Shown here: positions 43,569 to 52,401 of the stretch, one piece after another
Position numbering within the stretch: the stretch's first letter is position 1
Layout: the number at the start of each line of letters is the position of its first letter
Translations under genes and position numbers: made by a program
Assembly (NCBI GenBank): GCA_963826165.1
Contig: CAWGWC010000016.1
Location: 310,001 to 374,000 of the forward strand
Direction of reading: 5' to 3'
From: JACVRW01 sp963826165
GTDB lineage: Bacteria; Actinomycetota; Thermoleophilia; Solirubrobacterales; Thermoleophilaceae
DNA: 64,000 bases
The notes under the pieces: model-generated
Seen by the model: only the letters and a program-made list of their open reading frames with translations
Database searches by the model: none
What the model was told of the DNA's origin: nothing

Positions 43569-44984
43569 CTAACAAACCCTAGCCCTCGCATCGGGATTGG
43601 CGCGCGTGGGTCCGAACGAGACCCGCAGCAGTGCCCCCCCGCCGGGCGCATTCAGCGCTTCCACCGACCCGCCGTGGTCCTCGGCGGCCTGGCGCACGAT
43701 CGCGAGCCCGAGACCGGACCCGGGCCGGCCACGGGCGTCCGCGGCACGCCAGAAGCGTTCGAACACCCGCTCCTGATCGCCGTCCGCGAAGCCGGGGCCG
43801 TGGTCGCGCACCGTGAGCTCGCCCGCCGAGAGGGCCAGCTCGATCTCGCCCCCGGGCGGGCTCCACTTGACGGCGTTGTCGACGAGGTTGGCAATCGCCC
43901 GGTGGATGCGCTGAGGCTCCCCCCGCACGAGCGTCGGCTCGGCCCGGACGCTGAAGCTGGCCGTGTCCCCCGCTCGCGCCCTGGCGCGCTCCACCACGGC
44001 CTCCACGAGCTGGTCGACCCTGACGTCGTCCTCGGCGCCCTCTGGCTTGGCCCCGCGCGCGAGCTCCACAATGTCGGCCACGAGGGCCGTGAGCTCATCC
44101 AGCTCCTGGACGATGTCGGCCCGCAGCGCGCTCCGCTCGTCCGGGGGCAGACGGTCGGCTTCCTCGAGAGTCTGGATGTTGGCGCGCAGGCTCGCCATCG
44201 GCGTACGCAGCTCATGGCTCGCGTCGGCCACCAGGTGGCGCTGCGCCTCCACCGATCGCTCGAGAGAGTCGAGGGTGGTGTTGAAGCTGCGCGCCAGGCG
44301 TGCCAGCTCGTCCCGGCCCACGACCTGCATGCGCTCGGAGGGGTCGGGATCGGCGGCCAGCTCCTCGGTCCTGCGCGTGAAGCGGGCGATGGGTGCGAGG
44401 GCGGTGCGCGCCACCGCCGCGCCCAGTCCAGCCCCGAGCGCCACGCCCACCGCACCGACGATCAGCAGCAGAAGAGCGATGTTGTGGAGCTGGCGGTCGA
44501 TCTCGCCGAGCGGACGGGCCACCTGGATCGCGCCGACCTCCGGCAGGCCGGCGGTGAGCACGCGCAAGTGAGTGCCGTCGACGGTGAGGTCGGTCAGGTA
44601 CTCCCCCGCGCCCTCCCGCGCGATCTCCCTGGCCCGGTCCTCCACGGGCAGTCGCTGCTGCTCGTCGGGGAAGCGCAACGCCCGGCCGCCTGGCAACACG
44701 ATCTGGGCGTAGCCCGCCGGCCCGCCGAACGGCTCCGCGGGCAACTCGCGCGGAAGGCCCCCGAACGGACGGTCAGGCCGGCCGAAGCCGATGCCGTCGC
44801 GGGGGCCGCCCCCCGGCCCCTCCGGGCCGCGATCGACGATCGTCTGCGCCCGCTGGCGCAGTGAGTTGTCGACCTCGCCCCGCAGCTCTCCGCGCACGCC
44901 CAGGTAGACCGCCAGCGCGGCCGCCGCCACCGCGAGGGCCACCGCCAGGCCTGCCGCCGCCGCGATCCGGGTGCGGAGCGTCAT
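43569..44984 (-). CDS. Two-component sensor histidine kinase
   Basis: Kinase of 471 aa. Two membrane helices (residues about 10-32 and 155-180) flank a sensor domain rich in Gly/Pro. A HAMP domain follows (ARFTRRTEELAADPDPSERM), then the H-box DASHELRTPMASLRANI, the N-box RAIANLVDNAVKWS, and the G-boxes DHGPGF and GSGLGLAIVRQ. ATG overlaps the response regulator stop (ATGA). Resembles MprB/TcrY-like actinobacterial kinases. The repeat protein on the other side of the regulator may be a target. Confidence 0.9.
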   Translation of the reverse strand: MTLRTRIAAAAGLAVALAVAAAALAVYLGVRGELRGEVDNSLRQRAQTIVDRGPEGPGGGPRDGIGFGRPDRPFGGLPRELPAEPFGGPAGYAQIVLPGGRALRFPDEQQRLPVEDRAREIAREGAGEYLTDLTVDGTHLRVLTAGLPEVGAIQVARPLGEIDRQLHNIALLLLIVGAVGVALGAGLGAAVARTALAPIARFTRRTEELAADPDPSERMQVVGRDELARLARSFNTTLDSLERSVEAQRHLVADASHELRTPMASLRANIQTLEEADRLPPDERSALRADIVQELDELTALVADIVELARGAKPEGAEDDVRVDQLVEAVVERARARAGDTASFSVRAEPTLVRGEPQRIHRAIANLVDNAVKWSPPGGEIELALSAGELTVRDHGPGFADGDQERVFERFWRAADARGRPGSGLGLAIVRQAAEDHGGSVEALNAPGGGALLRVSFGPTRANPDARARVC

Positions 44985-45655
44985 GGCTCGCGCAGGACGT
45001 AGCCCACGCCGCGCACGGTGTGCAGCAGCGGGCGGGCGCCCACCTCGTCGAGCTTGCGGCGCAGGTAGCCGATGTACACGCGAAGCGCGTTGGACGCAGG
45101 GCCGAAGTCGTACCCCCACACCCGGTCGTAGATCAACGCGTGGGGCAGCACCCGCCGGGGGTTGCGCATCAGCAGCTCGAGCAGGTCGTACTCGGTGCGC
45201 GTGAGCTCGACGAAGCGGTCCCCTGCCGCCAGCCCATGGCGCGCGCTGTCGAGCCTCAGCTCCTCGAACTCGAGCTCCTCCGGCGGCGACTCGGCTCCGG
45301 TCCGGCGCAGGAGCGCGCGCAGTCGCGCCTTGAGCTCCCCGACGTCGAACGGCTTGACCAGGTAGTCGTCGGCCCCCGCGTCGAGGCCGTCGATGCGATC
45401 GGCGATCGCGTCGCGCGCGGTGAGCATCAGCACCGGCACGCGGTCGCCTGCGCCGCGCAGCTGCCGGCACACCTCCAGGCCGTCGATGCCCGGCAGGCCC
45501 ACGTCGAGGACGATGGCGTCCGGCGCGGCGGCGGCAACCACGGCCAGCGCCTGTTGGCCGTCCTCGGCCAGCGTGATCTCGTAGCCAGCAAGGGCAAGGG
45601 CCCGCCTCAGCGCATCACGCAGGGCGCGGTCGTCGTCCACGATCAGAACCTTCAC
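44981..45655 (-). CDS. OmpR-family response regulator
   Basis: The receiver has the acidic pair VLIVDDD, the phosphorylation Asp in AIVLDVGLPGIDGLEV, Thr in MLTARD and Lys in YLVKPFD. The winged-helix DNA-binding domain has LTRTEYDLLELLMRNPRRV, LRVYIGYLRRKLDE and TVRGVGYVL. GTG 45655 gives the usual beginning (VKVLIVDDD); an upstream ATG at 45694 would add 13 residues. Coupled with the kinase gene. Confidence 0.93.
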   Translation of the reverse strand: MKVLIVDDDRALRDALRRALALAGYEITLAEDGQQALAVVAAAAPDAIVLDVGLPGIDGLEVCRQLRGAGDRVPVLMLTARDAIADRIDGLDAGADDYLVKPFDVGELKARLRALLRRTGAESPPEELEFEELRLDSARHGLAAGDRFVELTRTEYDLLELLMRNPRRVLPHALIYDRVWGYDFGPASNALRVYIGYLRRKLDEVGARPLLHTVRGVGYVLREP

Positions 45656-45745
45656 CCCACTGATTCTGTCGCGCCGGGCGGCTCTCTTCGGCATCCCCTA
45701 CGTGGCTCTTACGGTCCTCCTACAGTCGGATACGAGCCTCGCCTC

Positions 45746-46624
45746 ATGCGAAATTCGAAGAAGGTCACAACGGTGGTGCTCGTGGGAGCGGTGGGGCTGG
45801 CCTCCGCCGCCTACGGGATCGGCAGCCAGGTGGGCGATGGTTCAGCCTCCGCGGGCAGCGGGGCCGGGAGCAGCTCCTCGTCGAGCGCGGCGGATCGCAG
45901 CTTCGACCGCGGGGCCCCGCCGGGCTTCGAGGACCTGGCCGATGAGCTCGGGGTGGACGCCAACGCGCTCGAGGACGCTCTGCGCGAGTTTCACGACCAG
46001 GAGGCGAACAGCCGCCGCACCGAATTCACGGACGCGCTGGCGAGCGCACTTGGTATATCGGCCGCCAAGGTCACCTCCGCGCTCGATCAGCTGGGTGAGC
46101 AGAAGCGGGAGCGGTTCGCCAAGCGGTTGGCGAATGAACTCGGCGTGGACGCGGCGAAGGTGCAGACGGCTCTCGACGAGCTGGCTGACGAGCGGCCCGA
46201 TCGTGGCGACAACGGCGGGCCCGGTGGGCCCGGCGACTTCGCCGAGGACCTCGCCGCGAAGCTCGGCGTCGACGCCGACGAGGTCGAGGACGCGCTGTTC
46301 GCACAGCGGCCCGACCGCGGCATGCGGGACCGCGATCACGCCCGGCAGCCGCTGCGCCAGCTCGCGACCGCTCTCGGAGTGAGCCGCGCCGAGCTGCGCA
46401 AGGCGTTCCGTGAGGTCCGCGCCGGAGCGGACGACGCCTGGGAGAAGCGCCAGGATGCCCTCGTTCAGTTCCTGGCCGACCGGTTCAACCTCTCCGAGGC
46501 CAAGGTCGAGCAGGCTCTGGGCGACCTGCCCGGACCACGTGGCCCCGGCGGTCGCGGCGGGCCCGGCGGCCCGGACCACGGCGGCCCGGGTGGGCCCGGC
46601 GGGCCCGGCCCCTTCGGACCCTGA
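45746..46624 (+). CDS. Exported protein with six LGV-type helical repeats
   Basis: Protein of 292 aa with an N-terminal membrane or signal segment (VVLVGAVGLASAAYGIGSQ) and a Ser/Gly linker. Six repeats of the type (A)xxLGVxxxxVxxAL follow: LADELGVDANALEDALREF, LASALGISAAKVTSALDQL, LANELGVDAAKVQTALDEL, LAAKLGVDADEVEDAL, LATALGVSRAELRKAFREV and LADRFNLSEAKVEQALGDL. The tail is Gly/Pro-rich. Each repeat looks like a small helix-turn-helix unit. Divergent from the two-component genes, so a likely target of them. Function unknown. Confidence 0.75.
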   Translation: MRNSKKVTTVVLVGAVGLASAAYGIGSQVGDGSASAGSGAGSSSSSSAADRSFDRGAPPGFEDLADELGVDANALEDALREFHDQEANSRRTEFTDALASALGISAAKVTSALDQLGEQKRERFAKRLANELGVDAAKVQTALDELADERPDRGDNGGPGGPGDFAEDLAAKLGVDADEVEDALFAQRPDRGMRDRDHARQPLRQLATALGVSRAELRKAFREVRAGADDAWEKRQDALVQFLADRFNLSEAKVEQALGDLPGPRGPGGRGGPGGPDHGGPGGPGGPGPFGP

Positions 46625-46631
46625 ATCGAGG

Positions 46632-46662
46632 CGGGGCCGGTTCGATTCAGGGACCGGCCCCG
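46632..46662 (+). terminator. GC hairpin with an overlapping alternative stem
   Basis: A 10-bp stem, CGGGGCCGGT at 46632-46641 with its complement at 46653-46662, follows the repeat-protein stop. A second stem pairs CTGAATCG (46621-46628, including the stop codon) with CGATTCAG (46643-46650), the loop of the first. The two stems interleave, so they would form either alternatives or a pseudoknot. Confidence 0.55.
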
Positions 46663-46792
46663 GCCTCCGCCAGCCGGTCGAGAGCAGTCAGGCCCCCGAT
46701 CGCGCCCAATTCGACCTATTGTCCAATGATGAGCCGGGATCTTTGGACGCCGGGCCAAGTACAGAACGCGAAACTGGGAACACGCTAGGTCA

Positions 46793-48217
46793 GTGACGAG
46801 CGGCTCCACCGCCACCCCCAGTCCGTACGACCCGGCCACCGGCATCTTCGACGAGGCGGTGCAGGCCGACGGCTCGCCGCGCCCGGAGTACGGCGATCTC
46901 CTGACGGCGCTGGACCGAATGGATCTGGTGGCGCTGACGGCCGCAGTGGACGAGCAGGTGGCGGCCGCCGGCGTGGACTTCAAGGCGGACGGTGGCGAGA
47001 CCGAGCCCTGGAGGCTCGACCCGGTCCCGCGCCTCTTCGCCGCCGATGCCTGGGACCGGCTCGGCCGTGGTCTCGTCCAGCGCGTGCGCGCGCTCGACAG
47101 CTTCGTCGCCGACGTCTACGGCGAGCGCGAGATCGTTACGGCGGGCGTGGTGCCGGCGCGGGTGATCGACAGCTGCGACCACCTCGAGCCGAGGCTCTCC
47201 GAGCTTCCGGCGCCACCGGTGCGCATCACCATCGCGGGCCTCGACGTGGTGCGCGACGCCAAGGGCGAGTTCAGCGTGCTCGAGGACAACGTGCGCACGC
47301 CGTCGGGACTCGGCTACGTTCTCGCTGCGCGGGATGCCCTCGGACCCCTGATGCGAGAGCAGCTCGACGAGCGGGTCCATCCGCTCACCGAGGCCATGGA
47401 CATGCTCAAGGGCGCGCTGGCGGCGGCCGCGCCCGACGGGGTCGACGAGCCGTCGATCGTGGTGTTCAGCGACGGCCCGGCAAACAGCGCGTGGTACGAG
47501 CACCGGCGGCTCGCTCGCGAGCTCGGGCTGCCCGGGGTCACGCTCGAGGATCTCAGCGTCCGCTCGGGCCGGCTCTGGGCGCGCTGCGATGGGGAGCCAC
47601 GCGCCGTCGACGTCCTCTATCGGCGCACCGACGAGGATCGCCTGACCGACCAGGCCGGGCGGCTCACCGACGTGGGCGCCGCTCTGTACGAGCCGCTTCG
47701 GACCGGCGCGCTCAGCGTGGTCAACGGCTTCGGCACCGGGGTGGCGGACGACAAGCTCGTGCACGCCTACGTCGAGGACATGGTCCGTTTCTACCTGAGC
47801 GAGGAGCCGCTGCTGCCGTCGGTGCGCACTTACGACCTCGGCGTGCCCGAGACTCTGGAGATGGCTCTCGACCGCTTCGACGAGCTCGTGATCAAGCCCC
47901 GGGCCGGTCACGGGGGGCGCGGCGTGGTGGTGGCTCCGCACGCGCGCGACGAGGACGTGCGCCGCACCGCCGACGAGGTACGGGCCAACCCCACTCCCTT
48001 CATCGCGCAGGAGCTCGTGATGCTCTCCCGCCATCCCACGGTCGTGGACGGACGTCTCCAGCCGCGCCACATCGACCTGCGGCCGTTCGTCTTCCAGTCC
48101 CCGGGCGGCGCCGAGGTGGCGCCCGGTGCGCTCACCCGGGTAGCCCTGGAGCGCGACGCACTGGTGGTCAACAGTTCTCAGCGTGGCGGCGCCAAGGACA
48201 CCTGGGTGCTGCTGTGA
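46793..48217 (+). CDS. Circularly permuted ATP-grasp protein (type 2)
   Basis: Protein of 474 aa. The CP-ATP-grasp layout is seen in the middle LEDNVRTPSGLGYVLAARD, the GFGTGVADDKLVHAYV segment, and the ATP-binding VIKPRAGHGGRGVVV followed by FIAQELVMLSRHPTV. Members make amide bonds between a carboxylate and an amine. It heads a set of three coupled genes (overlaps of 4 bp) with a C26 amidotransferase and a YbdK-like ligase. The alpha-E and transglutaminase genes that often accompany this family are not present in the window. Confidence 0.86.
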   Translation: MTSGSTATPSPYDPATGIFDEAVQADGSPRPEYGDLLTALDRMDLVALTAAVDEQVAAAGVDFKADGGETEPWRLDPVPRLFAADAWDRLGRGLVQRVRALDSFVADVYGEREIVTAGVVPARVIDSCDHLEPRLSELPAPPVRITIAGLDVVRDAKGEFSVLEDNVRTPSGLGYVLAARDALGPLMREQLDERVHPLTEAMDMLKGALAAAAPDGVDEPSIVVFSDGPANSAWYEHRRLARELGLPGVTLEDLSVRSGRLWARCDGEPRAVDVLYRRTDEDRLTDQAGRLTDVGAALYEPLRTGALSVVNGFGTGVADDKLVHAYVEDMVRFYLSEEPLLPSVRTYDLGVPETLEMALDRFDELVIKPRAGHGGRGVVVAPHARDEDVRRTADEVRANPTPFIAQELVMLSRHPTVVDGRLQPRHIDLRPFVFQSPGGAEVAPGALTRVALERDALVVNSSQRGGAKDTWVLL

Positions 48218-48981
48218 GTCCAGAGCCGATCATCGGCGTGTCGACGTCCGAGGTGCGCCAGCGCGACGACCACGTCACTCTTCCCCAGGGCGAGCCGCCG
48301 CGCACCGAGCTCGCACTCGGCGAGCGTTACCTCGAGGCGATGCGAAAGGCCGGCGGGCTGCCGGTGATCCTCGCCCCCGTCCGCACCGGCGCGGTCGACC
48401 GGCTGCTCGACCGGCTCGATGGCCTGTGCCTGTCGGGCGGGCCCGACCTCCATCCCTGGGCCTACGGCGCCGACGAGCATCCCGAGCTCGGCCCCACCCA
48501 GCCCGAGCTCGACCGCTTCGAGCTGGCGCTGGCCCGGCGCGCGGTGGCCCGGCGGCTGCCGGTCCTCGCGATCTGCCGTGGCGTTCAGGTGCTCAACGTC
48601 GCGCGAGGGGGCACACTGCACCAGCACCTGCCCGAGCTCGGCACGGAGATCGACCATCGCCAGGACATTGCCGGTGGCAAGGCCTCGCACTCGGTGAAGC
48701 TCGAAGCGGAGAGTAAGCTGGCCGCACTGATGGGCGGCGCGCGGCTGCGGGTCAATTCGTTTCACCACCAGGCCGTGGACAAGCTCGGTACCGGCCTGCG
48801 CGTGGTGGGATCGTCCCCGGACGGGACCGTCGAGGCGCTGGAAGGCACCACCAGTGCCTTCCTGTTCGGCGTGCAATGGCACGCGGAGGCGCTGGTGAAG
48901 CGCCGCGCCCAGCTGGCGCTGTTCGAGGGGCTGGTGTTTGCCGCGGCCGAGCACTCGGCGCGACTCGAGAGCGCCGCGTGA
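48214..48981 (+). CDS. Gamma-glutamyl hydrolase-like class I amidotransferase (C26)
   Basis: Protein of 255 aa. It starts with IIGVSTSEV, has LDGLCLSGGPDLHP, the nucleophile Cys in LAICRGVQVLN and the catalytic His in FGVQWHAEAL, as in PuuD-like gamma-glutamyl-GABA hydrolases. In this operon it may cleave or recycle a gamma-glutamyl amide made by the two ligases. GTG start within the previous stop. Confidence 0.88.
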   Translation: MSPEPIIGVSTSEVRQRDDHVTLPQGEPPRTELALGERYLEAMRKAGGLPVILAPVRTGAVDRLLDRLDGLCLSGGPDLHPWAYGADEHPELGPTQPELDRFELALARRAVARRLPVLAICRGVQVLNVARGGTLHQHLPELGTEIDHRQDIAGGKASHSVKLEAESKLAALMGGARLRVNSFHHQAVDKLGTGLRVVGSSPDGTVEALEGTTSAFLFGVQWHAEALVKRRAQLALFEGLVFAAAEHSARLESAA

Positions 48982-50180
48982 CGCCCATGGGCGTGTCGGG
49001 CTGGGCCGACTGGAACGTCGACCCGGACCGCCCGGCGTGGACGGTCGGCATCGAGGAGGAGGTGATGCTGCTCGACCCACGGGACTGGCGGCTCGCCCAC
49101 GTGATGGACGACCTGCTCCCCGAGCTGTCTCCCGGTCTGGCCGAGAAGGTGAGCGCCGAGACGCACGCCTGCACGCTCGAACTCGAGACCGGCGTGCACG
49201 CCACCGTGTCGGATGCCGTGGCCGAGCTCCGAGCCCTGCGCACATCCCTGGTCGACGAGCTCGAACCGCTCGGCCTGGTTCCCGCCGCCGCGGGCACGCA
49301 TCCGCTCGCCGTGGGCGAGGACACGGAGGTGTCGGGCAGCGCGCGCTACCAGGTGCTCGAGGATGGTCTTCGCGTCCTGGCTCGCCGCGAGCCGACGTTC
49401 GCGCTCCACGTGCACGTGGGCGTGCCGATCGCCGAGCTGGCCGTGGCGGCCGCTGATCGCCTGCGCGCGCAGATACCGCTGCTGCTTGCGCTATCGGCCA
49501 ACTCGCCGTTCTGGCGCGGCGCCGACACCGGCCTCGCTTCAATGCGCGCGGCCCTCTTTCAGGCCTTCCCCCGCGCGGGACTTCCGCGGCGGTTCGGGAG
49601 CTACCCGCGCTACGTCGAGACGATCGACGCCCTGCTGCGCGCGGGCGCCTTCCCCGAGCCGACCTTCATCTGGTGGGACGTGCGTCTGCAGCCGCGCTTC
49701 GGGACCGTGGAGGTGCGCATCATGGACGCCCAGTCGAACCTCGAGGACGTGGCCGCCCTCACGGCGGTGATCCAGACTCTGATTCGCCAGCTGGCCACCG
49801 AGCGCCTGGTGCCCGACGAGATGCTCGATGCCCAGGAGGCCATCGAGGAGAACCGCTTCATCGCGAGCCGCGACGGCATGGAGGCCAACTTCATCGACCC
49901 GCTGCGCGGTACGCGCGTGGCTGCCGTCGACGAGCTCGCCTACGTGCTCGACAGCTGCCGCAGCCACGCGCACGACCTCGACTGCCGCACCGAGCTCGCG
50001 TCGGCTCGCCTTCTGGCGGAGCGGACGGGAGCCGCGCGACAGCGCGCGCTCGCGAAGCGACATCCGCTGCCGAAGGTGCTGGCCGGCCTGGCCGACGACT
50101 TCGTGCCGGACTCCACGCTGCCCGGCCTCGCGCCCCTCGGCGGCGGCTTACGGGATTCTCATCTCGATCCGTCACCCTGA
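48978..50180 (+). CDS. YbdK-like carboxylate-amine ligase (GCS2 family)
   Basis: Protein of 400 aa. The N-terminus WTVGIEEEVMLLDP, then LHVHVGVP, NSPFWRGADTGLASMR, and the later VEVRIMDAQSNLEDVAAL match the glutamate-cysteine ligase type 2 family. Members couple glutamate or another acid to an amine. GTG 48978 overlaps the previous stop; ATG 48987 is possible. The product is unknown, and gamma-glutamylcysteine is only one option. Confidence 0.87.
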   Translation: MTPMGVSGWADWNVDPDRPAWTVGIEEEVMLLDPRDWRLAHVMDDLLPELSPGLAEKVSAETHACTLELETGVHATVSDAVAELRALRTSLVDELEPLGLVPAAAGTHPLAVGEDTEVSGSARYQVLEDGLRVLARREPTFALHVHVGVPIAELAVAAADRLRAQIPLLLALSANSPFWRGADTGLASMRAALFQAFPRAGLPRRFGSYPRYVETIDALLRAGAFPEPTFIWWDVRLQPRFGTVEVRIMDAQSNLEDVAALTAVIQTLIRQLATERLVPDEMLDAQEAIEENRFIASRDGMEANFIDPLRGTRVAAVDELAYVLDSCRSHAHDLDCRTELASARLLAERTGAARQRALAKRHPLPKVLAGLADDFVPDSTLPGLAPLGGGLRDSHLDPSP

Positions 50181-50185
50181 GGGGC

Positions 50186-50689
50186 GTGCCCCTCACTCTC
50201 TACCGCTGCACAAGTTGCCGTGAGCTGATGCTCTCGCCGCTCTCCACCCGGGTGGGCCGCTGCTCGTCCTGCCTGGGGCGCGTGACCCCGGTGTGGATGC
50301 CACGAGCGCCCAGGGCCAAGCCGGGGAGCTACCGCGAGAGCCACGCCACCTGGGCGTCGATGGAGGACTTCCTCGAGGCCGACGAGCGGCGTCTGCACTC
50401 GAGAGAGGTGGACTACGGCGTCCTGTGGCGGCGCCCCGGCTCGAGGGTGACCCATCGCGCCGCCTGGATCGAGGAGACCGGCGAGCTCTACCTGGTGCAG
50501 TCGGGGCCACCCGCGGCGGGCGGCGGGCACGTGGAGCTCCTGGCGCTGACCGACCGCAACGGGATCGAGCGCGCCCTCGACGGCTGGGAGCCCGCGTCGC
50601 GGCGCCCCGGCGGGCTGGACTGGTTGCTCAGCCGAGTGTCGGGGCTGCGCCGGCTGGGCCCGCCCACGCCGCGGCTCGACGGGCCCTGA
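50186..50689 (+). CDS. Small zinc-ribbon protein, unknown function
   Basis: Protein of 167 aa that starts with a zinc-ribbon: CTSC and, 18 residues on, CSSC. The rest has a central basic/aromatic domain (DYGVLWRRPGSRVTHRAAW, GELYLVQSGP) and a Pro/Arg tail. Its GTG sits in the 2-base loop of a hairpin made by GAGGGGC (the ribosome site) and GCCCCTC. Likely translated with the upstream ligase operon. Confidence 0.65.
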   Translation: MPLTLYRCTSCRELMLSPLSTRVGRCSSCLGRVTPVWMPRAPRAKPGSYRESHATWASMEDFLEADERRLHSREVDYGVLWRRPGSRVTHRAAWIEETGELYLVQSGPPAAGGGHVELLALTDRNGIERALDGWEPASRRPGGLDWLLSRVSGLRRLGPPTPRLDGP

Positions 50690-50695
50690 GCGCCC

Positions 50696-51460
50696 ATGGC
50701 TGACACGCTCGTGTTCATCCCGGCCTGGAACGAGGAGAGCTCCCTGCCCGGCGTTCTGGCCGAGACCCGGCGCGACCTGCCGGGGGTGAACGTGCTCGTG
50801 ATCGACGACGGCTCCGAAGACGCCACGGCCACGGTGGCGCGCGAGGGCGGGGCGCGCGTGGTGGTCTTCCCCGAGAACCGCGGCCTGCGCAGCGGCATCG
50901 CCGAGGGCTACCGCCAGGCCGCCGACGGTGGCTACGAGTTCTGCGGCCGCCTCGACGCTGACGGCCAGCACCCCGCGGCCGAGCTGGCCCGGATGCTCGA
51001 GCTCGTCCGCGCCGGCGAGTGCGACGTGGCCATCGGCTCCCGCTTCCTGCCGGGATCGGAACAGGACGGCGAGCGTTACCGCCCCGCGCCGGAGCGCCTC
51101 GTGGGCACATCACTGCTGCGCCTGCTGATGCGGCTGCGGCTCGGGCAGCCGATCTCCGACGGCACGAGCGGCCTGTACGCCGTCAACCGCAACGCGCTCG
51201 AGCTGCTGGCCGACCCCTATGTATGCGAGTCGCCCGAGGTGGAGGCGCTGGTGCGCATCACCGACGCCAGGCTGCGTCTGATCGAGGTGCCGGTGCACAT
51301 GCGCCAGCGTGAGCACGGCGAGTCCTCGTTTCGCGGCAGGCGGGCCGTGGAGCTGCTGGTGACGATCGGCCTCACCCTGTTTGCCGGAGAGCTTCTGCGA
51401 CGGCGCCACCAGCGTCGGCGCCGGAGCGGCTGGCAGAAGCTTCTCCGCCGCGACCGCTAG
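50696..51460 (+). CDS. Family 2 glycosyltransferase
   Basis: Protein of 254 aa. The GT-A core has VFIPAWNEESSLPGVL, VLVIDDGSEDATA, and the metal-binding GRLDADGQHP with ADVAIGSRF-like sequence (CDVAIGSRFLPG). Resembles polyprenyl-phosphate mannosyl/glucosyltransferases. A single hydrophobic stretch near the C-terminus (LLVTIGLTLFAGELL) may touch the membrane. Starts 6 bp after the zinc-ribbon gene. Confidence 0.88.
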   Translation: MADTLVFIPAWNEESSLPGVLAETRRDLPGVNVLVIDDGSEDATATVAREGGARVVVFPENRGLRSGIAEGYRQAADGGYEFCGRLDADGQHPAAELARMLELVRAGECDVAIGSRFLPGSEQDGERYRPAPERLVGTSLLRLLMRLRLGQPISDGTSGLYAVNRNALELLADPYVCESPEVEALVRITDARLRLIEVPVHMRQREHGESSFRGRRAVELLVTIGLTLFAGELLRRRHQRRRRSGWQKLLRRDR

Positions 51461-51464
51461 GCGG

Positions 51465-52349
51465 TCACAGCTGCGGATGCTCGGCGTCACTGTCGGCGCG
51501 CCCGTCGCGGACCAGCACTCGCGGGCTGTCCAGCAGCAGGCCGCGCCGGCGCAGGCCCGTGAAGCGCGGCTCCTCGCCCTCCAGGGTCACGATGGCCGCG
51601 TAGGTCTCGCTGCGTACGACGGTCAGCGCGTGGCCTGCGATCTCCACCGGGCGCCCGTCGAGCTCGTAGCGGACCCCGCCGTACCCGGGTTCGACCTCGA
51701 GGGCCACGCTGCTTGTCCTCGCGGCCACCAGCGGCGGAGCGGAGCCGCCGTGGGTGGCCAGCGGAGTCACCGCTATCCCGTCCACGGCCGGGGCGAGGAT
51801 GGGGCCGCCGGCGGCCATGTTGTACGCGCTCGAGCCGAGCTCGGTGGCCACGATCAGTCCGTCGCCGGCGATCCGCACGTACAGCTCGCCGTCCACCCGG
51901 ACCGCCACCAGCACCTGGCCGGCGCCGTTGCGGACGACCACGAGATCGTTGATCGCCACCCCGGCGCCCCCCTCCCAAGCCACCTGGAGTGCGGGGACCG
52001 GCTCGGCCGTGAAGCGTCCCTCGGCGACCTCCTCGAGCGCCCAGCGCGCGCGGTCGGCGTGAACCGAGGTGAGCACCCCCACGCTTCCGCAGGCCACACC
52101 GAGCACCGGACGGTCGACCCGCGCGCCGGTGTGCAGCGCGATCAGCGTGGTGCCGTCGCCACCGAGTGCGAGCACGAGATCGCAGTCCGGCGCCTGAACC
52201 GGTTCGGCCAGCCGCCGCGACTGGCCGTCGGTGGGGATCTGACCGATCCTCACGCCGTGCTCGGCGGCCCAGGCCTCGATCTCCGACAGGGCCCAGCCGA
52301 CATCGCGGCTGGGATGAGCCACGAGACCTATCTGACGTAGTTCGCCCAC
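51465..52349 (-). CDS. NAD kinase family protein
   Basis: Protein of 294 aa. Diagnostic LALGGDGTTLIAL (GGDG motif), then NDLVVVRNGAG and an ELGSSAYNMAAGGPILAP stretch corresponding to the TGSTAY..SAGGP region of NAD kinases. The substitution of T-G-S-T by L-G-S-S is unusual and may mean a divergent member. GTG 52349 has a GAGG site 8 nt before it. Converges on the glycosyltransferase gene. Confidence 0.8.
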   Translation of the reverse strand: MGELRQIGLVAHPSRDVGWALSEIEAWAAEHGVRIGQIPTDGQSRRLAEPVQAPDCDLVLALGGDGTTLIALHTGARVDRPVLGVACGSVGVLTSVHADRARWALEEVAEGRFTAEPVPALQVAWEGGAGVAINDLVVVRNGAGQVLVAVRVDGELYVRIAGDGLIVATELGSSAYNMAAGGPILAPAVDGIAVTPLATHGGSAPPLVAARTSSVALEVEPGYGGVRYELDGRPVEIAGHALTVVRSETYAAIVTLEGEEPRFTGLRRRGLLLDSPRVLVRDGRADSDAEHPQL

Positions 52350-52401
52350 GGGCGCATCCTCGCCGAACCGCGGGCAGCGACGCCGCGCGGTCCGACTCAG
52401 G

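Noticed and set aside
46050..46060. GGTATATCGG as a further operator copy
   Set aside because: Only part of the core matches and it lies inside the repeat-protein gene.
46636..46660. GGTTCGATTC looked like a tRNA T-arm
   Set aside because: No acceptor, D or anticodon stems surround it; the sequence is explained by two hairpins after the repeat-protein gene.
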